This document shows, piece by piece, positions 21,765 to 29,156 of a DNA stretch of 43,233 bases. This DNA is from CAVQGZ01 sp964400785 (GTDB lineage Bacteria > Actinomycetota > Actinomycetes > Jiangellales > Jiangellaceae). Under the pieces are notes generated by a model, which had not been told where the DNA came from, did not search any database, and saw nothing but the letters and a program-made list of their open reading frames with translations. The stretch is taken from positions 1-43,233 of the forward strand of contig CAYNWB010000019.1 of the NCBI GenBank assembly GCA_964400785.1. The letters run 5' to 3'. Position 1 is the stretch's first letter; the number at the start of each line of letters is the position of its first letter. Both the position numbers and the translations under genes were made by a program.

Positions 21765-24059
21765 ATGCGAAGCCTGGCGGACGTCGCGAGCAGCACCCTG
21801 ACCAGCCTCGCGTCCTACTGGCTGGCCTTCTGGGCGCTGACCGGCGCGCTCGACCTGGCGCTCGACACGTCCGTGGAGATGGCCAGCGTGCGCGAGCCGC
21901 TGATGCTTGCCTGGTTCGCCGCAGCGGCCGTGCTGCTCGCGGCGCGGTTCACCCCCCGGCGCGTGAGGGTGCCGGCGCTCGTCACGGTGACGCTCGCGCT
22001 CGCCCTCGGCACGGTCGTCACCCGGGAGCTGACCGGGCTGGTGGCGCCGTGGCTGCAGATCACCATCGTCGGGGGCATGGTGCTCACGGCGGTCGGGTTC
22101 ACCACCAGCCACCGGACGCTGCCGTTGGCGGCGGTGCTCGTGATCGGGGTGGTGCTGGCTCCCCAGCGCATCGACGAGATGGTGCGCCCGGACTCACCCG
22201 TGCAGCTCGGCGTCCCCCTCATGGAGTCGCTGCTCGTGCTGGGGCTGGGCCTGCTGGCCGCTCTCATCCGGCTGGTGCTGCTGCGCTCGGCCGAGCAGGC
22301 CGATCGCACCCTCGACGCGGCCTGGTCGCAGCGCCAGGTTGCCCTGGCCGAGCGGTCGCGCGCCGACGCCCTCTCGGCACAGATGTCGCTGCTGCACGAC
22401 ACGGCGCTGAACACGCTGGACGCGGTGTCGCTCGGGCACGCGAGCGCCCTCGAGGACGTCCGTCGTCGGTGCCTGCACGACGCCCGGCGGCTGCGCTCGC
22501 TCGGCGGAGGCACCGACGAGCGTGCCAGCGGCTCGTGGACCGAGGCGCTGGACGACCTGGCCGCACGGTCGGCCGCCCGCGGCGTCGAGCTGAGCGTGGT
22601 CACCGAGGTGGACGGGCAGGCCGTCCAGGCACTGCCCCGCTCGGTGAATGAGGCCGTTCAGGGCGCCCTGGACGAGGCGGCGCTGAACGTGGCCAAGCAC
22701 GCCCGGGTCAGCACCGCCGACGCCAGCGTCACGGTGGCCGACAGGCGCATCGACGCCTGCCTCGTCGACCGCGGAGTCGGCTTCGACCCGCACAGCACTC
22801 CCCGCGGGTACGGCATCGAGCGGTCCATCGTCGACCGGCTGGAGTCGGTCGGCGGCCGGGCGTCGGTCGTGAGCCGCCCCGGCGAAGGCACCACCGTGCG
22901 CCTGAGCTGGGCAGCCGAGGACGACCGAGCCGACCGCGTGCAGGACGCCGTGGCGGCCGTCGTCGTGCGCCTGGTGGGCGCCCTGATCGTGACGACGCTG
23001 CTGTTCACGACCGGGCTGGTCGTCGCTGAGTGGGGAGCGTTCGAGCGGCCCGCCGTGGCGCTGGCCGGTGCGCTGCTGCTGGGTGGGTGGGGACTGCTCC
23101 TGGTCGGGCTGCTGCACCGCCGCGGATGGGTCCCCACGTCTCTCGGCGTGCTCACCGTGGCCCTCGCCTGTGTGGCCCCCTTCTGGACTGTGGCCTCCGA
23201 CCAGTACTGCTCGAGCTCGTTCTCGTTTCTCGGCTGGGTGGACGCGCGGGTGCCGCTGGTGATCACCGTGATGCTCACCTCGCGCATCTGGTGGAGGGCC
23301 ACGGCCGCCGTCCCCGCCTTCGTCGTCGCGATGCTCGTCGCGGGCACGGTGTGGAACCAGGCGTTCACCGGGTGCGGCGCCGGGGTGATCACCTCAGCCA
23401 GCGCGACCCTCGCGATCCTGACGGCCAGCCTGTTCGCCGGACGAATCCTGACCCGCCAGTCGGCGCAGGTCGCCTCGGCTCAGCAGCAGCGAGACGTGGC
23501 AGAGGGCGAGCAGCTGCGAGCGGACGCGTCGCGCGACGAGCGCCGGCAGTGGTTCGCGCCCGCGGTCGACTGCTGCGTCCCGCTGCTCGAGGGCATCGGT
23601 CGAGGCGAGCTCGACCCGACCTCTGATGCGGTGCAGCAGCGGTGTCGCAAGCAGTCGGGCTACCTGCGTGGGCTCGTGAGCGCCGCGCAGGCTCCGCCCG
23701 GCATCCGTGAGGGCCTGCGCACCGTGCTCGAGAGTGCCCATCGCGCTGGGCTCGACATCGTCGTGCGGGGTGAGTTCGGCCAGCTCCCGCCGCCACCCGA
23801 GCCCTTCGATCGAGTGCTGCAGGAGCACCTTCCCCCCCTGGGGTCGGCGGACTCCCTCACGATCACCGGCATCGGTGGAGATGGCTCCGGATCCCTGCTG
23901 CTGCTGGCGCCGGGAGCGACAGCCGGGGCCGACTCGACGAGGCGACTGTCGACAGAGCTCGGTCGGTCGGCATCGGTGGTCATCGACGACATCGACGGCT
24001 TCTGGATGGACCTCAGCTGGACGGGGGACGCGGCTGCGGTGCCGGCGGCGTCGAGCTGA
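21765..24059 (+). CDS. Duplicated sensor histidine kinase (active plus degenerate module)
   Basis: 764 aa in two similar halves. Half one: about six membrane segments (residues 15-175), a HisKA_3-like helix with H211 in LLHDTALNTLDAV, N-box DEAALNVAKHA (303-313), G1 DRGVGFD (335-341) and G2 GYGIERS (348-354). Half two: membrane segments (about 395-560), then a coiled coil and a kinase-like region in which the His (AVDCCVPLLEGI), N-box and G-boxes are not recognisable. The first kinase looks competent, the second is a pseudokinase. Likely partner: the NarL-type regulator at 24940-25578. GGAGG precedes the ATG. Confidence 0.8.
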   Translation: MRSLADVASSTLTSLASYWLAFWALTGALDLALDTSVEMASVREPLMLAWFAAAAVLLAARFTPRRVRVPALVTVTLALALGTVVTRELTGLVAPWLQITIVGGMVLTAVGFTTSHRTLPLAAVLVIGVVLAPQRIDEMVRPDSPVQLGVPLMESLLVLGLGLLAALIRLVLLRSAEQADRTLDAAWSQRQVALAERSRADALSAQMSLLHDTALNTLDAVSLGHASALEDVRRRCLHDARRLRSLGGGTDERASGSWTEALDDLAARSAARGVELSVVTEVDGQAVQALPRSVNEAVQGALDEAALNVAKHARVSTADASVTVADRRIDACLVDRGVGFDPHSTPRGYGIERSIVDRLESVGGRASVVSRPGEGTTVRLSWAAEDDRADRVQDAVAAVVVRLVGALIVTTLLFTTGLVVAEWGAFERPAVALAGALLLGGWGLLLVGLLHRRGWVPTSLGVLTVALACVAPFWTVASDQYCSSSFSFLGWVDARVPLVITVMLTSRIWWRATAAVPAFVVAMLVAGTVWNQAFTGCGAGVITSASATLAILTASLFAGRILTRQSAQVASAQQQRDVAEGEQLRADASRDERRQWFAPAVDCCVPLLEGIGRGELDPTSDAVQQRCRKQSGYLRGLVSAAQAPPGIREGLRTVLESAHRAGLDIVVRGEFGQLPPPPEPFDRVLQEHLPPLGSADSLTITGIGGDGSGSLLLLAPGATAGADSTRRLSTELGRSASVVIDDIDGFWMDLSWTGDAAAVPAASS

Positions 24060-24459
24060 CCGGCCAGTTCCAGCCACACTCCAGCGCGATGGGCCGAGTG
24101 GCGGTGACCAGGTCGGCGGTCTCCCAGGCCACCGAGCCCAGCACGGTACGGATGTCGGCGCCGGCGAGCGCCAGGCGAGACGGATCGCTGTCTGGCTCGT
24201 AGCGGTCGGCAAGCTGGGAGAGCCTGCGCGCGGAGTGGTTGATCTGCTGGGTGGCGAACACCGCACCGCTGGTGGTTCGGGCCATCAGCACGTCGAGCTC
24301 GGCGCAGAGCGCCGACCGGGTGGTGGGCGCCGGCTCGGTGACCTCGGCCAGCACGGCACGCGACCCGGTGACCAGGACGGCAAGCAGACCGAACCCGACC
24401 ACCACCAGCACGGCGGTGTGACGCCGGATCGTCGCGGCATCGCTCGCGCTGCTGGGCAC
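24013..24459 (-). CDS. Single-pass membrane protein, unknown function
   Basis: 148 aa with one N-terminal transmembrane segment (TAVLVVVGFGLLAVLVTGS) followed by an extracytoplasmic helical part and a proline-rich tail. No family recognised. TACTCT (24467-24472) lies 7 nt before the GTG at 24459, so it is probably leaderless. Its 3' end overlaps the convergent kinase gene by 47 bp. It may be a sensory accessory of that kinase, which is inference from position only. Confidence 0.6.
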   Translation of the reverse strand: MPSSASDAATIRRHTAVLVVVGFGLLAVLVTGSRAVLAEVTEPAPTTRSALCAELDVLMARTTSGAVFATQQINHSARRLSQLADRYEPDSDPSRLALAGADIRTVLGSVAWETADLVTATRPIALECGWNWPVSSTPPAPQPRPPSS

Positions 24460-24466
24460 AGGGCGC

Positions 24467-24494
24467 AGAGTAGGGCGCGGGCGCCGACTAGGTT
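24467..24494. promoter_or_regulatory. Divergent leaderless promoter pair
   Basis: TACTCT on the minus strand (24472-24467) is 7 nt from the GTG at 24459. TAGGTT on the plus strand (24489-24494) is 7 nt from the GTG at 24502. Both genes lack Shine-Dalgarno sequences. The arrangement repeats that at 11560-11588. Confidence 0.55.
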
Positions 24495-24501
24495 CACCGG
24501 C

Positions 24502-24936
24502 GTGTGGGCACGAGCCGTCGGCGTCGCGCTGTCTCTGTCGCTGTCGGCGTCCGGGTGCGCTGCGGGTGTGCCTGAGGGCAAGGCGTGGCAGGTCGACACC
24601 GCCGCCTGGGCCGGGTCACCCCAGTGCGACAGCGAGCCGTGCGCCCTCGATGCCTACCGCACCCGCGACTTCACCCGTGCGGCGGCCCTGCCGGCGACGC
24701 TGGTCGATGGCGCCGTGGTGCAGGTGCACTGCTTCGTGCCAACCCCTGCCCCGATGGTCGACCCGCTGGGACGAGAGGCGTACCGCTGGTACCTGCTCAC
24801 GGCGGACGACCAGCTCGCGTGGGCGCCCGACCTTGCCCTGACCAGCGACGCCGACCTGCGCCGAGACCGTCAGGACCCCGGGGAGCACCTGGCCGCGGGG
24901 CTGGCCCTGTGCCACTCGGCAGTGCCCGGGCGCTGA
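24502..24936 (+). CDS. Small putative lipoprotein
   Basis: 144 aa from the GTG at 24502. The N-terminus (VWARAVGVALSLSLSASGC) is a short signal peptide ending in a lipobox-like ASGC, so the mature protein would start at the lipidated Cys. The rest has paired cysteines (SPQCDSEPCALD, VHCFVP) and a compact SH3-like look (VDGAVVQVHCFV...YRWYLLTADDQLAWAP). Function unknown. It is leaderless by the TAGGTT box and ends 3 bp from the convergent regulator gene. Confidence 0.65.
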   Translation: MWARAVGVALSLSLSASGCAAGVPEGKAWQVDTAAWAGSPQCDSEPCALDAYRTRDFTRAAALPATLVDGAVVQVHCFVPTPAPMVDPLGREAYRWYLLTADDQLAWAPDLALTSDADLRRDRQDPGEHLAAGLALCHSAVPGR

Positions 24937-24939
24937 GAG

Positions 24940-25578
24940 CTACTGCGGGTCGATGAGGCCGTCCTTGACGGCGGCCGCGTACAGGTCGGTCTTGGTGCGC
25001 ACGTCGCGTCCGACGGTGGCGTACTTGCGACGCACCCGGGCCAGGTACTCACGGGCCGTGCTGCTGGAGACGTTCATCCGGCGGGCGACCGCATCGAGCT
25101 TGAGCCCCGAGGCGTAGAGGCGCAGCGCCGTGCTCTCCTGGACGCTGAGGTCGGGCCGGTCGGGGCCTGCCATCATGACCGCCGCCAGGTCGGGCGAGAC
25201 GTAGGTCTCGCCGCTCAACGCCGCCTCGACGGCCTCGAGCAGCACGGCGCCTGCAGCCTTCTTCGGCACGTACCCGAGCGCTCCGGCTGCCAGCGCCGGC
25301 CGGATGCGGGACGCGTCACCGAGGGCACTCACGAGCAGGACGGCGCTGCCTCGGGCCACGAGCTCGGCTGTGATGTGCTCGGCCGAGCGAGCCTGCTCGC
25401 CGAGGTCGATGTCGAGCAGCACCAGGTGCGTGCCGTGCGGCACCAGCGACGGGTCGGCACCCGCATAGACCACCTGCGCATCGGCAAGGGTGTCGCGCGC
25501 CCACGCCCGCAGGGCCTCGGCGAACATCTCGTGGTCGTCGACGATCGCGACGGTGCGCGACGCCGGAGACCTGCCCAC
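24940..25578 (-). CDS. NarL/LuxR-family response regulator
   Basis: 212 aa. The receiver has acidic pair DDHEMFAEAL, phospho-acceptor Asp in VLLDIDLGE, and PKK in GYVPKKAAG. The LuxR-type HTH reads LSVQESTALRLYASGLKLDAVARRMNVSSSTAREYLARV. The GTG at 25578 has GACAAT 6 nt upstream; the frame stays open to 25794, but that part is low-complexity and unlike a receiver. It is the probable partner of the HisKA_3-type duplicated kinase, two genes away on the other strand. Confidence 0.82.
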   Translation of the reverse strand: MGRSPASRTVAIVDDHEMFAEALRAWARDTLADAQVVYAGADPSLVPHGTHLVLLDIDLGEQARSAEHITAELVARGSAVLLVSALGDASRIRPALAAGALGYVPKKAAGAVLLEAVEAALSGETYVSPDLAAVMMAGPDRPDLSVQESTALRLYASGLKLDAVARRMNVSSSTAREYLARVRRKYATVGRDVRTKTDLYAAAVKDGLIDPQ

Positions 25579-25704
25579 GCCGCCATTGTCCTCAGAACTG
25601 CCGACACGAGCGAGGTGGACCTGCATCCCGCCGGCGGTGTGCACTGGGTGCGTTGCCCGCGCGAGGCGTTCGGGGGGAGCCTCGGCGGGGGGAGTGCGAG
25701 CATC

Positions 25705-25740
25705 AGGAGCCCCGGGTCGTCTCGGCGACCCGGGGCTCCT
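25705..25740. repeat. Perfect 15-bp hairpin in a divergent intergenic region
   Basis: AGGAGCCCCGGGTCG (25705-25719), a TCTCGG loop, and CGACCCGGGGCTCCT (25726-25740) form a perfect, very stable stem. No T-run follows on either side. It lies in the 233-bp space between two genes transcribed away from each other, where no terminator is expected; it could be a leader structure of the DUF2157 gene or of the regulator, or mark a small RNA. I see nothing else in this space. Confidence 0.7.
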
Positions 25741-25811
25741 GGTTGCGTCCTGCCGACCTTGTGCTCTGGCGCCGTCCCCACCGTCGGCGTACACCGAAAG
25801 TGGACCGGGTG

Positions 25812-26792
25812 GTGAGTGACATGGCGGGTCGAGAACTCTCCGAGCGAGTGGCGACGTGGCTGGACGCGGGGCTGATCGACGCAGACCAGGCCCACGCGAT
25901 CACGACCTTCGAGCAGCAGCAGGCAGGGCGAGAGCTGCCTCGATGGGTGGAGCCGGTGGCCTACCTGGGAGCCACCCTGGTGGCGATGGCGCTGGTGCTG
26001 TTCGGCGTGCAGGTCTGGGACAGGCTGGCCACCTGGGGGCAGGTCGCCCTGGCCGCAACCATCACCCTCGTGCTGCTGGTGACCGGCCTGGCGCTGCACC
26101 GCGGCCACGCCGACGCCGCGCGTCGCGCCGGTTCGTTCGCCTGGCTGCTCACTGTCGCCGGGGTGGCCGCAACCTCTGGGCTGCTGCTCTTCCAGCTCCT
26201 CGACCTCGGTGACGACCCTGCGCTCGTGCTCATGGCGATCGCCACGGGGGCCGCCGCGCTCGTGCTGTACCTGGTGGCCCGCACGTCGCTGCAGCAGCTG
26301 GCCCTGGCCGCGTCCACCGGCTTCGTCGTGCTCAGCCTGGGGTCGCTGCTTCCGCTGGAGCCGGAGGCCTGGACCGTCACGCTGCTGCTCTTCGCCATCG
26401 GCGCGATCTGGTTGCTGCTCAGCTGGGGCGGTGTGCTGACCCCGCAGCGCACCGGCCTGGTGATCGGCGGTCTGTTCACCCTGCTCATCGGGTTCGGGAT
26501 CAGCGACTCGGGGCAGGCTCTCTGGTCGGGTCTCGGGATCGTCGTGAGCCTCGGTCTGGTCTACCTGTCGACCACCTTCGACACGCGTGCCCTGCTCGCC
26601 CTCGGGGTCATCGGCCTCGTGGTGTGGATCCCGGCGACAGTGACCACCCTGTTCGAGGGCTCGGTCGTGGTGCCGGTGGCGATCCTGCTCACCGGTGTCG
26701 TGACGCTCTCGGTCGTGGTCGCTGCGGTGCGCTCCGACCACCACGACGAACCGGCCGCCGAGGCTCCGCAGAAGGAGACCGTCGATGCGTGA
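25812..26792 (+). CDS. DUF2157 polytopic membrane protein
   Basis: 326 aa. The soluble start (MAGRELSERVATWLDAGLIDADQAHAI) followed by about ten membrane helices is typical of DUF2157 predicted membrane proteins. No transport or catalytic motif can be seen. GTG at 25812 or ATG at 25821 are both possible. It overlaps the next gene by 8 nt, so the two are co-expressed. Confidence 0.75.
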   Translation: MSDMAGRELSERVATWLDAGLIDADQAHAITTFEQQQAGRELPRWVEPVAYLGATLVAMALVLFGVQVWDRLATWGQVALAATITLVLLVTGLALHRGHADAARRAGSFAWLLTVAGVAATSGLLLFQLLDLGDDPALVLMAIATGAAALVLYLVARTSLQQLALAASTGFVVLSLGSLLPLEPEAWTVTLLLFAIGAIWLLLSWGGVLTPQRTGLVIGGLFTLLIGFGISDSGQALWSGLGIVVSLGLVYLSTTFDTRALLALGVIGLVVWIPATVTTLFEGSVVVPVAILLTGVVTLSVVVAAVRSDHHDEPAAEAPQKETVDA

Positions 26793-27408
26793 CCGTCGCG
26801 TGATCGCCGTCGCCGCCGCCGGCGTCGTCGCGGTGGTGGCGATCGTGGTCGTCGTGCTGACGGCGCTGCAACCCGTGCCCGAGTTCGCTGCCCTGGCCGG
26901 CAGCGGCGAGACCGGCTTCGTGGCCTACGTCCGCGACGAGGGGGACGGTCCCGGGACGATCGCTGTGGTCGATCTCGGCACCGGCGCCAGCGTGGACGTC
27001 GAGGCCGGTCGCGACCACGACGTCGTCGGGTGGGACGAGCAGGGCAACCTGCTCGTCCGCGAGTTCGGACCGACCACGGATCGCATCGTCGTCGTCGAGC
27101 CCTCGACAGGTGAGCGGGTGCGCACCGACACCGGTGCTGACGCCGAGGTGCTGGACCCGGTCGAGTACGCGTGGAGCCGGCACGAGGACGGCCGCCTCGT
27201 CATCGAGCGAGACTCCGACGGCCGCACCGCCTCGTTCACCGCACCCGACTCCTACGAGGTGCCCACGGCCAGCGCCATGGGCGACGACCGGGTGGTGTTC
27301 GTCGACGAGCTCGGACGAGTGGCCGTGGCTGGGTTGGGCGAGGACGTGACGCCGGTACTCGTCGCCGAGGGCGCTGCGCCCTGGTGGCAGGTCGTCGGCA
27401 GGCCCTGA
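26785..27408 (+). CDS. Membrane-anchored beta-propeller-like protein
   Basis: 207 aa. An N-terminal membrane anchor (VIAVAAAGVVAVVAIVVVVLTAL) is followed by repeated beta-strand units such as GTIAVVDLGTGASV, VVGWDEQGNLLV and RIVVVEPSTGERV, resembling TolB/YVTN-type blades. It is too short for a full propeller. The 8-nt overlap with the DUF2157 gene suggests that they work together at the membrane. Function unknown. Confidence 0.65.
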   Translation: MRDRRVIAVAAAGVVAVVAIVVVVLTALQPVPEFAALAGSGETGFVAYVRDEGDGPGTIAVVDLGTGASVDVEAGRDHDVVGWDEQGNLLVREFGPTTDRIVVVEPSTGERVRTDTGADAEVLDPVEYAWSRHEDGRLVIERDSDGRTASFTAPDSYEVPTASAMGDDRVVFVDELGRVAVAGLGEDVTPVLVAEGAAPWWQVVGRP

Positions 27409-27444
27409 CCGCGGCTCGGTGCCGACGCACCACCGGAGCACACC

Positions 27445-27831
27445 TCAGTCTGCGGAGCCTTCGTCGTCGTCATCATCGTCGTCGTCATCGTCGACCGGCT
27501 GAGGCGCCGGCGCGGGGGCGGGAGCCGGAGCCACCGGTGCCGGTGCCGGTGCGGGCGGCGGGGGCGGGGGCGCAGGAGCCGGCACTGGCGTGACGACGGG
27601 CGCGGGCTCGGGCACGGGGGAGTCGACAGCGGTGCCAGTCGCCTCAGGCCCGGGCAGGCTCGTGGCTGTGGGGCCGGGGTCGTCCGACGGCACAGCCGTC
27701 AGGACGATCCCCGGCCCCAGAACCTGAGCCTCTCGACCGTCTCCGGTCATGATGGTCACGCCCGCTGCACCCACGCCCACGCCGAGCGCCAAGGCACCGC
27801 TGATGACCAGCCACGGTCGGGGGCTCACCAT
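27445..27831 (-). CDS. Exported Pro/Ala-rich protein with poly-Asp tail
   Basis: 128 aa. The N-terminus (PRPWLVISGALALGVGVGAAGVTI) is a membrane anchor or signal. The middle is a long run of P/A/V and the end is ten consecutive Asp before EGSAD. Low complexity prevents family assignment. The N-terminus is clearly paralogous to the next gene upstream on this strand (PRPWLVVSGAMALGIGAAIGG), and only 4 bp separate them. GAC/GAT triplet runs at 27465-27495 make it prone to length change. A calcium- or metal-binding surface role is conceivable, but unproven. Confidence 0.65.
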   Translation of the reverse strand: MVSPRPWLVISGALALGVGVGAAGVTIMTGDGREAQVLGPGIVLTAVPSDDPGPTATSLPGPEATGTAVDSPVPEPAPVVTPVPAPAPPPPPPAPAPAPVAPAPAPAPAPQPVDDDDDDDDDDEGSAD

Positions 27832-27835
27832 CGGC

Positions 27836-28360
27836 TCAGGCCGAGTCGGCGCTGTCGGGGCTGTCCGCCGACGCCGGGCTGTCGGCCGAGACCGAGGTGA
27901 CGGTGACCGGGGAGTCCGCCGAGGCCGGGGCCGGCGGCTGAGTCACCGGCTCCGGAGCGGGCTGGGCCTGCTGGGCAGGCGCAGCCGGCTGGGCGGGCGC
28001 AGGAGCCGGGGAGTCGGCCGAGGCCGGGCTGTCGGCCGAGGCGGGGCTGTCGGGCACGGGGGAGTCCGCCGACGCGGGGCTGTCGACCTGCACCGCCGAG
28101 CTCGCCGACAGATCCTCGTACTGGGGGTCGTCGGGGCTGTCGTAGGGCGAGTCGACCGAGTCCTGTGCAGACTCGAACGGCGAGTCGGCGCTCTCCGGGG
28201 AGTCGTCCGGCGCCGGGTTGACGTCCGCGTTCAGCGACACGCCGTCGCCGAGAGCTGGGCCTGGGCTGTCGTTCAGCGCGACGGCTGAGCCTCCGATGGC
28301 CGCACCGATGCCGAGTGCCATGGCTCCGCTGACGACCAGCCAGGGACGGGGTGCCTTCAT
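27836..28360 (-). CDS. Exported acidic repeat protein with SADSP repeats
   Basis: 174 aa. The signal/anchor is MKAPRPWLVVSGAMALGIGA. The rest is an extended acidic Ser/Asp/Pro/Ala chain with seven SADSP units, several as ASADSP pairs, around a P/A/Q-rich centre. There is no lysine after the anchor and no cysteine. GAGGAG stands 7 nt before the ATG. An array of OmpR-type repeats lies about 100-130 bp upstream, so the neighbouring two-component system probably controls it and its paralogue. It may be a cell-envelope stalk or linker. Confidence 0.7.
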   Translation of the reverse strand: MKAPRPWLVVSGAMALGIGAAIGGSAVALNDSPGPALGDGVSLNADVNPAPDDSPESADSPFESAQDSVDSPYDSPDDPQYEDLSASSAVQVDSPASADSPVPDSPASADSPASADSPAPAPAQPAAPAQQAQPAPEPVTQPPAPASADSPVTVTSVSADSPASADSPDSADSA

Positions 28361-28455
28361 GGTGGTGCTCCTCTCGTGTCTCTGCGGTTCGCTGCGCCTG
28401 TGTGGCCGCGAACGACGACACTCGTTGCGTCGTCGGTACGACTCTGGTCGCAGCG

Positions 28456-28495
28456 CATGAGCCCACCATGAGCAGCGCATGAGAGAACCCTCATG
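28456..28495 (-). promoter_or_regulatory. Tandem OmpR-type operator upstream of the SADSP protein
   Basis: On the minus strand CTCATG occurs three times with an exact 11-bp period (plus-strand CATGAG at 28456, 28467 and 28478), the spacing typical of OmpR-family response regulators. A fourth copy in opposite orientation starts at 28490, 12 bp further. The last copy overlaps the stop codon of the regulator gene at 28491. The same arrangement recurs at 31937-31965. Confidence 0.65.
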
Positions 28496-29156
28496 CCGAC
28501 GCCGTGAGCCGGTAGCCCATGCCCCGCACCGTCTCGATGCGTCCCGATCCCAGCTTCTTGCGCAGGTAGCGGACGTAGACGTCCACCACGTTCGACCCCG
28601 GCTCGAAGTCGTAGCCCCACACGTGGCTGAGCAGCTGCTCGCGCGACAGCACCTGTCCGGCGTTGCGCAGGAACATCTCGGTCAGCGTGAACTCCCGGGC
28701 CGACAGGTCGACCGTGCGATCGCCCACGCGAGCTCGCCGGGTGCGCAGGTCGAGCGACAAGTCACCGTGGGTGAGAACCGTGACCTCGCTGCTTCGCTCG
28801 TCCCGCAGCCGCAGGCGCACACGTGCCAACAGCTCGTCGAACCTGAACGGCTTGGCCATGTAGTCGTCGGCCCCTCCCTCGAGCCCTGCGACGGTGTCGG
28901 CCGGCGAGTCGCGGGCCGTGAGGATCACGACAGGCACACGGCTGCCGGCCTCGCGCATCCTCCGCAGCACTGTGAAGCCGTCCGTGCCCGGAAGGCCGAG
29001 GTCGAGGACGACGAGGTCGAACTCCCCCGTCAGGGCGTAGTCGAGGCCAGTGCTGCCGTCGGCAACCACCGTGGGAGTGAACCCGTTCGACCGGAGCCCC
29101 TTGGCGATGAAGGACGAGATCCGCTGCTCGTCCTCGACGATCAGGATGCGGCTCAT
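28491..29156 (-). CDS. OmpR/PhoB-family response regulator
   Basis: 221 aa. The receiver starts MSRILIVEDEQRISSFI (acidic pair), has phospho-acceptor LVVLDLGLPGTDGF, the T in VVILTARD and K in DDYMAKPF. The winged helix includes LSAREFTLTEMFLRNAGQVLSREQLLSHVWG and VVDVYVRYLRKKLG...VRGMGYRL. It overlaps the histidine kinase gene by 4 nt (kinase first, then regulator). The matched direct-repeat sites on both sides of this block are its probable targets. Confidence 0.9.
   Translation of the reverse strand: MSRILIVEDEQRISSFIAKGLRSNGFTPTVVADGSTGLDYALTGEFDLVVLDLGLPGTDGFTVLRRMREAGSRVPVVILTARDSPADTVAGLEGGADDYMAKPFRFDELLARVRLRLRDERSSEVTVLTHGDLSLDLRTRRARVGDRTVDLSAREFTLTEMFLRNAGQVLSREQLLSHVWGYDFEPGSNVVDVYVRYLRKKLGSGRIETVRGMGYRLTASA

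Noticed and set aside
21569..22651. Plus-strand frame of 360 codons across the DsrE/kinase junction
   Set aside because: It runs through the DsrE stop and the terminator hairpin in another frame and has a biased Arg/Gly/Ala composition.
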